Position numbers and translations under genes: made by a program. From Bradysia coprophila (taxonomy: Eukaryota; Arthropoda; Insecta; Diptera; Sciaridae), in NCBI RefSeq assembly GCF_014529535.1, contig NC_050737.1:8724725-8788724 (forward strand): a stretch of DNA of 64,000 nucleotides, written 5' to 3'. Shown here in pieces: positions 45,587 to 56,000 of this stretch (position 1 is its first letter; each line of letters begins with the position of its first letter). The notes beneath the pieces are model-generated. The model was not told the origin of the DNA, searched no databases, and saw only the letters and a program-made list of their open reading frames with translations.

Positions 45587-45919
45587 TTGAAAAGGATGTG
45601 TGCTGATTTCAAGGACGTGAGTTGTCTCACCAGTCTCTACAGTGCTTACATTAGGTCTCATCTGGAGTACACGTATGTAGTCTGGTCTCCTTCCAGTGAA
45701 GAACTTGACAGCGTCATTTCTGTCCAAAAGAGATTTGTTCTTTATGCTCTCAGACGTACTGTTAAGAGGGATCGGAATTACGTCCTTCCGCCGTATGATG
45801 ATAGTATAGTCTTGATCCTCGAGCCCTTGTCTACCAGAAGGAAACATGCCCGCCGAGTCATAGTGAATCGTGCCATTGTTCCCAGAATTTTGTCTAGGCG
45901 AGTTATTTGTTTTCGCTAA
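45587..45919 (+). pseudogene. LINE reverse transcriptase C-terminal fragment
   Basis: The frame reads SAYIRSHLEYTYVVWSPSS, then SVQKRFVLYALRR and LEPLSTRRKHARR. These are the SxLEYxxxVWxP and VQ+RF signatures of the C-terminal region of jockey/CR1-like LINEs. About 105 codons remain, with no catalytic core or 3' tail. Its right edge (45893-45932) is also present at 40641-40680, so the insertion predates the block duplication. Confidence 0.7.
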
Positions 45920-45934
45920 GCAAAAGCAATGGTA

Positions 45935-46489
45935 ACACCGAGCCAGAAGAGTAGTATTCTTTGGATATCAGAAAGGTAAATAGACTGTTTTACTGCTTGG
46001 ACCGCAAACGCTTACGATTTTTTCTCTGCAACATCTCATGTAATTTTGTCGATTCGATCAAAGGTAAACCAACACAAAGATTTCGTAAAATTGATTTAAT
46101 TGAACTTAATGCCAAACATCAAAATTAGGATGCTGCTTAATCGCATGTCTATACTTTACAGTAGATTTAGTTGAGCCGAAATAAGTAGAATCGAAATTAA
46201 ATAAAGATTAACGTCGAAGTCACAGTTCTCTTTTCGTAATACAAATATGTATGATGAGCGACCGAAAGTATGACGATTATACGAAAAGATTTGAAGGTCA
46301 ACCATGTATAAAATAAACGAATAGGTTGTGTATAAGTCTCGGTATAGGTATTAGATACGAAAATTCGCCGGTTTTTTGTGTACACAAGCGTTTTAGTTTA
46401 TATGATTCTTTACACCGAATCACGTCACAACACCTTTTTTTATCATTCCAACATAAAACATTGTTTTCGTTGAAATATTTCACAACATC
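45935..46489. other. upstream region of Tspo
   Basis: No gene was recognised. It presumably holds the Tspo promoter, but no clear TATA box or initiator could be chosen. Confidence 0.4.
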
Positions 46490-47079
46490 ATGGACGGACA
46501 TTGTGATAAATTGAAATTAGCTGCCGCTATTATCATTCCAAACATTGGAAGTTTCGTACAAAAGCATTACGTTGAGGGCTTAAAAGTTCCCGGTGGTCCA
46601 TGCTGGTATACGAATCTCAAGAAACCGTGGTACACACCACCAAATTATGTGTTCCCACCAATGTGGCTGGCCATGTACACAAGCATGGGATACGCTTCGT
46701 ATCTAGTTTGGCGAGACGGAAACGGCTTCAATGACCGAACGGCTTGTGCATTTCTGTGGTACGGCAGTCATTTGATTTCTCAGGTTGTGTGGTCGCCGAT
46801 TTTCTTCAAGCATCACAGCATGAAATGGGTAAGAGTGACTGATTGTTTTGCTGGCAGTTCATTTAATTTAGCGACAAAAAAATGTTTCAGAGCTTCATCG
46901 ATATTTCTATATCGACTGCAGCTGCTATCGGAACTGCTGTAACATTTTACAATATTAACGAGACCGCAGGAAAAATACTGATTCCTCATTTAGTCTGGAT
47001 GGGTTTCCTAACTTTTTGGAATTATGTGACTTATAAGAAAAATACTGGAGGAAGCGACAAGGAAATAAAAGAAAATTGA
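46490..47079 (+). CDS. Tspo: translocator protein (peripheral benzodiazepine receptor)
   Basis: Two exons, 46490-46828 and 46891-47079, are joined by a 62-bp GT-AG intron between TGG and AGC and encode 175 residues, the usual size of TSPO (about 170). TSPO is a five-helix protein of the outer mitochondrial membrane that binds cholesterol, porphyrins and drugs. The signature is clear: WYTNLKKPWYTPP, FPPMWLAMYTSMGYASYLVW, HLISQVVWSP. The last helix ends FWNYVTYKKN, with a CRAC-like L..Y..K cholesterol motif. ATG is followed by DGHCDKLKLAAAI, matching the first helix. An AATAAA signal lies near 47117. It is single-copy here, because the duplicated block at 37-41 kb has lost it. Confidence 0.93.
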
Positions 47080-47144
47080 TTCGTCAGCGAAGGCACCAAC
47101 ATCAACTGTCGGTTGTGAATAAAATCGTTTAATTTGACTAATAC

Positions 47145-47700
47145 AAAAATCGGCGATGTTTGTAGTCTTCTGATTCATTTGCTATTATCCTAGGTGGGCT
47201 GATCCTGTGGATGTGATGCTATCCTATAGAATACTCACGATCATTCGAATAAAAACAAGTTTTAATTTTGTAATCAAAAGAGAGAGTATACGAGCAATGT
47301 GACAAACTGCAAGGTGGACAATATGCATCAAATCGAACACTTTGGACATTGTAGATCATTAAGTTAGTGATTTTGTGTCAATTCAATGCTTGACTCTGTA
47401 TTGACGAAGTCTTGTCGCCAGGAACGGTACAACATTGACTAACATAATGTTAAGCAGTGCTGGACGTTCTTGCTCTAGCCTAGAATGAATGTACCATTTC
47501 AATAGGGTAAACTGAAAATTAGATAAAATTTCGTTGAGATTGATCTCTCTTTCCGCTTCAAGTACAGGGAAGGAATTATTAAATTCTCTGTTCATTCTAC
47601 TTGCGCTACCACATCAGTACATATTACTATACTATGTCGCATGTGGATACCGTATGTGGAGTGGAATGAATAGCACGAATTTTTGTTTCAAATTGTCAGT
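47145..47700. other. gap between Tspo and the chemoreceptor-like gene
   Basis: It contains a 70-codon minus frame (47383-47595) without a recognised family. It could be a further exon of the neighbouring minus-strand gene, but no splice pair was convincing. Confidence 0.3.
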
Positions 47701-47710
47701 TCTTATAATT

Positions 47711-49031
47711 CTACGATTGTATTACCCCTTCAAAGAGCTGAGACGGTAGCCGAGATGCGGGTTCTGTGACAAAGTCGTTGATCCACACATGCAAATATCG
47801 AACATTATCGTTCACTAAGACCGCTTGCCAGTAAGTGAATCCGAACAGTCCAATATATAACAATACGATCACGACAGCCCCGACAATAAGCCTAAGAAAC
47901 AAATGCAAAATGATGCAAACAAGACGAATAAGAAGAACTTTCACTTTCTCTTTCTATCCCTTACCTGATTTCCGACAACGCTAAAGTTTTCACTGTAGCC
48001 TCCGCTGCATCGTCTCCCTTGGTAAACATTTCAATGACGATACTCAAAATTCGCATGCCTAAATTCGATGCCTCTCCATATATCATTTGACCTACAATCA
48101 CCATCACCACGGAAAGGTAAAGCGCGAACAATTGATTGACAAACATAATATCATCTGCAATTTTGCGGTAGCATCGCTTAAACTGATCAAAATATTCGTA
48201 CGTTGGCACAGCTCGTATGTTGATTAAGACATTCACATATTCGAAAAATAATTCCAGTTGATAGTTTACCGCCCAGCAAAATGTGCAATAAATCGGTATG
48301 AACAGGGTCATCAAAATGGCTGATGAATATTCAAATACAGCCGACCATATCGCTGACGCCGAAGATTTATCGGAAAGTGTTTCCACTGCATCAGTCTGAT
48401 AGTATTCGATAGCGTAGTGTATTGCATGAGCCAATATTAGTAGCGCATAGACCATTAACAATTTTAGACGACAACCCGATGGTGCGGTGATTTTTGCTCC
48501 ACTCAAATAGATTCTCGATATTGATAGCGTAAAGTGGTCGAAAGACGCTACGCAATTCTGGATGCGGTATCCTTTAAGCCAGAAGAGATTTAACGGCACC
48601 AAAATCGGCAAATTTCTTACAATTTCAATGCAAGATGTCTCGAACATTTGATCGAATTTGCCCGTGAACAGCAGCACATAGAAAAAGTAACCGATCATGT
48701 AAATTAAGACCAAGTTGTAAAATACGGACAACAAAATCATTATAAAGGTCAACAGTGACGAACAAGGTGCTGTACAGGGTCATAAGAACTGTACCCACTC
48801 TTTGGTTGACTGTAAACGCTTTCTACGAAAAATTAAATGCGTCGGAATGGCCCAGAAGATCAATGGCAAACAGCACAGCATGAATGTGGTACGCCAGTAA
48901 GATCTCGGCAGGTCATGTGTTTCATACGATTCACTGACTTTCCTTTTCATTTCAACCGAATTAACGTGAAAGTTAAACTGTGAGGCAGGTGATTTATTGG
49001 AGAACTTCCTCAGCTGGTTGTCATTCACCAT
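47711..49031 (-). CDS. multi-pass membrane protein, candidate insect chemoreceptor, one in-frame TGA
   Basis: Start ATG 49029-49031 has a strong context (ACCATGG). The first exon runs to 47965 and joins 47891-47711 by a 73-bp GT-AG intron, giving about 415 positions, the usual length of insect gustatory receptors. About seven hydrophobic segments are visible, for example FMLCCLPLIFWAIPTHLIF, MILLSVFYNLVLIYMIGYFF, LKLLMVYALLILAHAIHYAI, LFALYLSVVMVIVGQMIY and IVGAVVIVLLYIGLFGFTYW. The YR-I-DDIMFVNQLF region recalls the fourth intracellular-loop side of sugar-type receptors, but the hallmark TYxxxLxQF end is not intact. A single TGA (48780-48782) interrupts the frame after codon 83, so it is either a pseudogene or read through. 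A broken paralogous piece lies at 40680-40900. Confidence 0.5.
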
Positions 49032-49039
49032 GGTGACGA

Positions 49040-49879
49040 AATAATTCTTGTCGGAAGTCAGTTTCACTGTCGCTCGTCGAAACACAAAAGTGATGTGTGC
49101 AAGAACGTGCAATAACTGTTACATTCAATTGTACAGCACACGTGTGGTGTACGGGCACGTACAGATTTCTTTGTCGCTCAAAATCAATAAGCATATTTTG
49201 CGCATGAATCTAAAGCATACCATCAATCATTTGTCGTAATATGAATATATCGTGGGCTATGCCTGGTATACTATTATCAAGTGTCGATCAACGAATAATT
49301 ATACCGTTCACTTCACTATTCATCACGTATTGTCGGAAAGGTTGCATGATATTGAAATTAAACGATAATAACGTGCCAATGACGAAGTTGATGGAATCAG
49401 TTAGCCAATTCGTTACGCGAGTTCTCGTTTGATTCCTAATTCTGTGGTTCCTGCCTCACTCATGTTTGTACTACTTAGGGGGAAACTGTTCTTAAATAAC
49501 TCAAATTTCACTATGAAGCTTCGCTAAATTCTTCTGAAGATTCACTACTCTACTTTCAAATCAACGAAGTTACACCCTAGTCCTTCAAGCGCAATTTACT
49601 TGCAATCTAAAACGAGTGGTTGTAGCTCTTTTAATACCCAATTTCATGACCATTTATCCTTAATGCTCAGTGTAATTAATTGATGTTTTTGGTCTAGCAT
49701 TCAATAAAATTCAAACGTTTTTTTTGTTGGTTTAATATTTGTTTTATGTCGCGTGTTTGATTATTCATTTTATTATACAATAATAGATTCATTCAGTGTT
49801 CGTAGTTGTGATTTAGGTCATTATCAATTTCACGCCCGAAGGTTGATGACGTACAGCAGTTGATGAATGCGTTTTTTTA
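49040..49879. other. stretch without recognised features
   Basis: No gene, RNA or repeat was recognised. Any chemoreceptor promoter would lie at its left end. Confidence 0.4.
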
Positions 49880-50047
49880 AAGGCTTAGGCCGAAAACACA
49901 AGAGCAATTTTGCGTTGCTGAGATCGAGAATTATGCTGCATTTCTCATTGTAATCCAATTTGTGGCATAAGCTAAATAAAATGGAAAACCGAGCATAATT
50001 TTCGATTCCATCAATGCAAAATTGATTGTGTGTTTTCGGCCTGAGGC
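49880..50047. mobile_element. 168-bp palindromic MITE
   Basis: The ends 'aggccgaaaacacaagagc' and 'gtgtgttttcggcct' are inverted. The inner parts 'aattttgc' and 'gcaaaatt' also pair. Confidence 0.7.
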
Positions 50048-50410
50048 TTCAACTAAGGGCCTTTTCATTTTATCGTCTTAATTTTATTAAATTGAAAATT
50101 TTACGAACGAGTAGTGTCCTAGACAAGGAAAAGTTGTGCAAAGTGTGGTCGTATAATCTTTTTTCGTCTTTGTCTTTTCCTTTCGCTGAAATTAATTGTA
50201 CTTTATGGTACTCTCTGAACTGATTGGTGATCATCATAAAACAAAAACATCCTCCTCGAAGGTATCTTACTTTTCATACAAATTTTTCGTTTATTTTGTA
50301 TGAAAGAAGAAAATCAAAAACATTCGAAATAGATGGACGGACTCATGGGTGTTCCCTTGACTCCATCTAAATACAAGATAATACTTGCGTGGAAATTGGT
50401 TGTATAGGCT

Positions 50411-50640
50411 GTTTTTAGCCCGATGCGACCCGTACGAAGCAATGAAAGTGTAAAACAGGTATGGTCTATTGTCCGCCCGGAGGACATAAAAATTTGATTT
50501 TCGTACTTAAACGCACTCCATTTTCATATTATTTTGACATAAAATGTGAGTGTGTTTAAGACGAATTCGCCGATCGATCATACCTGTTCTAGACTTTCAT
50601 TGGTACGAAGTACTGTGGTCTTATTTTAGTATCACTTCCG
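50411..50640 (+). mobile_element. terminal hairpin fragment of the GTAC-hairpin family, split by an insertion
   Basis: TTTTTAGCCC at 50411 and GTACGAAGTACTGTGGTCTT (from 50603) are the two halves of a family terminus. Here the stem is GACC/GGTC. The element body does not follow, so it is a solo end. The halves are separated by the insertion at 50440-50602. Confidence 0.6.
50440..50602. mobile_element. 163-bp hAT-like MITE with 8-bp target duplication
   Basis: The ends 'caatgaaagt' and 'actttcattg' are inverted (the longer arms include 'aacaggtatg' / 'catacctgtt'), flanked on both sides by GTACGAAG (50432-50439 and 50603-50610). It interrupts the loop region of a GTAC hairpin exactly. Confidence 0.88.
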
Positions 50641-50644
50641 AACT

Positions 50645-51307
50645 GTAATGAAGCCATCACGTATCTTAATACCTATGTATCCACCTTACTACGAATCTAG
50701 TTCAATTGCATGCACACAATAACAAACGGTCGAACCAGGTCAATAGTAAAATTAATGAGTGGTCTGTGAATTGAATAGGTACTCTCTATATATTTTAATA
50801 TTGGGCTACTGTTATGTGTGTAGCAAGTAACTGTATTAATGCTGGGTAGATTTTAACTTCAATTCATTCGAAAAAATTTGAGATGTGGTTGACCGAATAT
50901 TAGTAACAAGTCATTAGTTTCAAATCAGGCTATACGATGGGGTTAGTCATCCTCCGGCGTTAATCATCAATCATCAATGATTGGTGGAGTGTAGACAAAA
51001 TCCTTGAATTAGCGAAATTGAACAATAATTGAAGAGCACAAACGAATTAATGACTCAATAACTTGATATCAAAGAACTTTTTTTCTTCGATTAATTGTCA
51101 CTTCCTACCATCATCTCACTTATTAAGCTACTTTATGGAAACGGTGCGGGTGCACGATTGATATGGCAAACGTGTCCACATCAACGATTTTCGGAGTTAA
51201 TTTTACCTCAGACTTCCGAATTCCTATGTACGTCCTGTGCCATAGGAGATGTGGCTCTCAAGAGTAATAGATCCTTCAGACCTAATACCTAATTCTACAA
51301 AATAGCA
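50645..51307. other. stretch without recognised features
   Basis: AT-rich, no gene recognised. Confidence 0.4.
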
Positions 51308-51309
51308 GA

Positions 51310-51655
51310 CCAAAATCGGACCCAAAACCACTTTCACAAAAATTCTTTGAAGCTTGTGTGGCTGTGTGAGGTGTTCAAAAACCGAAAACATGCACTTGTC
51401 TTACAAAAATTTCTCCAGTTACACGAGCCGTACAGGGTCGTGTGGGTGTCATTAGAAAGGTAATTGCATGTACTTTCTGTAACTGCACATATCTCAGCGT
51501 GAATAAATTTTAAACCCAATGAGACCCCACACTACCCTGTACGGCTCGTGTAACTGAAAAAATTTAGGTAAGAAAAGTGCAAGTTTTCGGTTTTTGATCA
51601 CCTCACACTAGCCACACAAGCTTCGAAGAATTTTTGTGAAAGTGGTTTTGGCTTC
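51310..51655. mobile_element. about 345-bp foldback MITE
   Basis: The arms contain 'aaccactttcacaaaaattc' and its inverse, 'agccgtacaggg' / 'ccctgtacggct', and 'gaaaacatgcact' / 'agtgcaagttttc' (imperfect). No coding capacity is present. Confidence 0.8.
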
Positions 51656-51659
51656 TGGA

Positions 51660-53081
51660 GTCGAATACCTTTCTGGACAAAAATTCAATGGAAAATTCTT
51701 CCGATTTTGGTGAATAACTCACTCGTGAATAACTGATTACCATCAAATTGAAGACATTGCTCGATTTACAAGTGTTCTAGTGTTTTGACTTCCCATGGAC
51801 TATAATTTCTCGGTCATTTAGCCAATTTAAAAAGAAAACTCTCTAACCTTTTAAGGACACGGTACGGAACAATGCTGTAAGAATTTCCTTAAATATTTTC
51901 AATCAGCTCTTGCAACGAAACTTCAAACATTCGACCAATTGGAGTGGAATGCGAGTTGGAAAATCTGCGAGCCACATAGACAATAAATTTTCAAACATTT
52001 ACCAACTACGATTTATACTTCTCAGCATCTGTGTGTTTTTGTAAAGAATTTGTTGTATTTCGTTGAATTCTTTACAAAAGTTCGGCCCAAGTTGTGGAAC
52101 ACAAAAGACACAAACTTGTAGCACTGATTTTTTGTTTTGTTTTGTTTAAATATTAACTCTTAAAGAACTGTATAACGTGCTCAGACGTTTTTTTTTGTTT
52201 TGTTTTATTTAACAGCATCTCAGAAAGTATGTCTGAGCTAATAGAGACAAATTTATTTATTTTTTAATAATTTCGTTTTCATTGTTTTTTTGATTACATT
52301 TTGAATTTAAATTTCCAATCACCAAGTTTTCCTAATTTCAAGTAAATTTTCCCCGTTCTCTTTTCTAAATTTAAATTTTGAAGGTTTTTTTTTCTCATGA
52401 AATTCTAAAAAAATATTTTTAATTCGGCAAATTTTGCCATTTTACTTCACTTTAAATAAAACAAATAAATATTTTCTGTTTTTTCGCTTAGTTTCTATGC
52501 ATGGGCCTAATTTTATTTACATAATCGGGATGGTATCTTTGCAGATAGATTTTCTTCCATATTCTTCTGTTAATTTCCAATTCAAAATAAAAATGTTCTG
52601 CAATTTAACTCTCTCTTCAAAATTTTATCAGTCTGACAAAAAAAGAAACATCATGGAGGTGTCTTGAAATTGTTACAAGCGACTGGTTTGCATATTACAT
52701 TAAATGAATTTCTTTGTAAGTAACATTCCTTTGCTTCCTTTTTTTTCTTGTCGATAATTTGTATTTTTACTAGTTAAATGAAGAATATTTTAGAATATTT
52801 CTTTGTTTTTCTTTTAAATATTTTTAATGATGCGTTCCTAAAGTAATTTTGAAATTGTTGTTGATTTTGTTGTTGCTGTTTGTTGGTTGTGGTTTACATT
52901 TTTCCTCTCCATTTCCAAAGTTTTTCTCTTCTCTATCACTTTCTCTCTCTCTCTCTATGGATAAACGATACTTTATCCTATTCTCTTTATCGGGAGAGTT
53001 AGCGGAAGGGGGTTCATTCTTTTTTATACGTTTTTTTTTTTATTAAATGTGTTGTTTTATATATACGAAAGTTTATCATCA
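51660..53081. other. 3' flank of Mo25 without other genes
   Basis: T-rich and low-complexity sequence (for example (TTTTG)n near 52130 and 52195, (CT)n near 52945). It probably includes the Mo25 3' UTR at its right end. No other gene was seen. Confidence 0.45.
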
Positions 53082-56000
53082 CTATTGCTCGGCAGCCGGC
53101 TTGAGTTCTTTAATCTGTTTGATTAAATAGGCTTTTTCATCGTTAAACTGTTCATCCTCAGATCGATCGGTGTGGAATTTGGTTAGGAAATCGATTAGTT
53201 TCTCTTGATTGCGTAACAGGATGTCCAATATTGGTTTTGGTTTGTTTGGATTGGCCACAAATACCTGTACAGCGAAATTAGCAAACAAACAAGAAAATGT
53301 AAGAAAAATAATTCTTCTGACAGGACAAAAATTCACATTATTCTTGATCAATATTTCTTATGTGCATTACAGTGTGTTGATACGCATTGTTATTTGACCG
53401 AATGCTCGAACGAGTACAAAAATTTATAAACTATTGCTGTATCAGACCAACTGTACTGGTGGAAAGACCTGTCGCACAACATAGCACACAAGAAATATTT
53501 ATGCACACTGTACATAGACTCACAGTCAACGGTTTCCATGAAATCATAATCAACAAATTAACCTATCAAAGACGGCAAGCACATCAGTAGTTTTACGATT
53601 GGATCTATTACTTCATTTGTGATATAAGATTTCGACGATATTGATTTCAAATCTATTACTTCATTTTTTGACCAATGTTGTCGTTCATTCATTCAGGTGC
53701 TTTTTGATAACAGATGAAGCCGTCCGTAACGGGTTAAACAGTCGAATTAGGGTTATAAGATTTATAAGATTTATAAGATCATTGCGGGAAATTTTGCAGC
53801 ATTCATATTGGTACTGTAGACGTTCCCGCCTTTTTTTACATTGATACATTGGGCAGGTCTGCCTTTATTCGAAATCTGAACCGATTCGAACCAGAAACTC
53901 GCGTCAGTTTTATAAGACAAAAAATAGTTATTTATGTAACTGTTATGCCTGTGGCCTTGAGTCAAATCGAGTTACGTAAAATATGTGGTCCCAACATGAA
54001 ATATTTATTGGTATGTGTGTTTGCCCTCTTAATTAAGAGGACAAACTGAACTATTAAAAGTGAAAAAGCTTCAACTCATACATGTATTGGTGTAAAATTA
54101 TACGAAATGTGTATCTTATACAAACTGATGTTGGGACCATATTTTGTCGTACAAATTTCCTCTTTAGGTATAATTACTCTAAGGACCACACAGCCAGTAA
54201 GATATGTCGCGTTGACAGAACTCTCTTCAGATTTTACATTTATTTCTTCGACAATAGAGTGTTTAAGTGAGATAGATGGCGAAACGACAACCTATTGTTC
54301 CATCTCGGGGTCTGCTGTCAGATTCTATTATTCGATGACAGAAGACCCCGAGTTGATTTTCCATCTCGCTCTACTTAAACACAGTATTCAAATGACAACT
54401 AGATCGCTTGATCCAAATCCAATGAAATACTAAAGCCCATTAAATTGCCGTTGGCCTCGTTAGGATTTTCATTTTATGGATCGACTGTGAGTTTACATCA
54501 AGTCACTACCGACAACAATTTAAAAACAAAATCTTACTTTAAACACGTGAAACGCTTCAAATTGAATATTTCTCGATTTCTCCTTCAGCATATTCATCAT
54601 GAGTTTTAAATTATCCGGATTTGATATGTACTTTGTCATAACCTGTAAAATAGATCAATTTAGTATGCAAACTGGTATAGGATCAAATTCCGAAGTAAAT
54701 TTAGGCATTGAAATTCTTGATATTCTTGACCAAAGTCTACAGTTTTGCACACATGAAAAATCCTACTTTCGTATTTTAGCTGTTGTTCTTGGTTTCTCTG
54801 ATTTTTCTCATTTTTCAGTTGAAATAGCTTATGAAATGAGAGAAATGGAGAGAAACAGCTTATATACGAAATGGGATTTTTGAAGTGTGCAATCCGATAG
54901 GAAAATTTTGAAGTTTAAAGAATTTTTTGATGACAGTGGCATCTCATTTAACTTACAGTGAAATTATGCCGATCCAATAACAATTCACCCAATAATTTTA
55001 AGCTCTGTCTACGTGTCACATAATTTTCCGAATTTAACAGTCGTTGATAGTGTGTAAAAACCTTATCGTAATTCGCTTCCAAAAATTCGGCACATAAGAT
55101 TTTGTGACGAGTCAGCAGCTCCTAAAAAATCGCAACACAAAACCGAAATTGTTTTTAAAATTCCAATCCATCAAAGTGGCCAATTCATTTTTGTTTTACC
55201 TTAAAAGTGGAAAATGCATCCGATGCAATATCAAATGTAGAGACTTCAACGTATCGAAAAAAATTGAAAAACTCTTCCGAGTGTAACATAATTTTGGCTA
55301 GCGCTTCATACCGGGCACATTCACGTAACATTGTACCACAATTTAAAGCAATTTCTTGATGCTCATATCTGCAAAATCGTTGAATAAAATGCAAGGAAAA
55401 TAATTAGTTCTGACTGCTGATGAATTGGATAGGGTCACTGCCAATATAATGTAGCAATGTAGCATGCATATGATCATAATAATAATAATAAAAAAAGAAA
55501 ATGGAAACTGTCGCACGTTACCCAGCTATTAATGTGAATAATATTTCTGGTTTGGTGCATATGTATTCAACTGTTGGCGATCTGGTGCCAATCTGTCGTC
55601 TAAGTACATTATTGAACACTTGTGCTACATCTTTTTTACCCTCGAAATCGATTCTGTTTAAATTCTGAAAATATATTGCAATCGGGAAAATGATAATTAG
55701 GCTCACTGTACCGTAACAACGGCCGACGGTCAAGACATCCTTACCTGTATGAGTAGTAATAATAAATTGCTATTGTACAATTCTTGCGATAATTGTGCCA
55801 CTACATAGTCCGTCTGTGGTTCAGCATCTGATGTACCGTACAGCATATTTTTGATTAACACCTGAAACACAAGTCCAGTTAAATGGGCCAGAATTTAAAA
55901 CAAGCAATGACATTCAATCTATATTAATCATGAGCGAAGCAAAAGCATACAAGTTCAGTGCTTCTTCTTGCAACTTCAAGAAATTATTTATTTACATCAC

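Noticed and set aside
48765-48790. A mini-intron removing the TGA in the chemoreceptor-like gene
   Set aside because: The only GT...AG pair around the stop would give a 25-base intron, too short for insect splicing.
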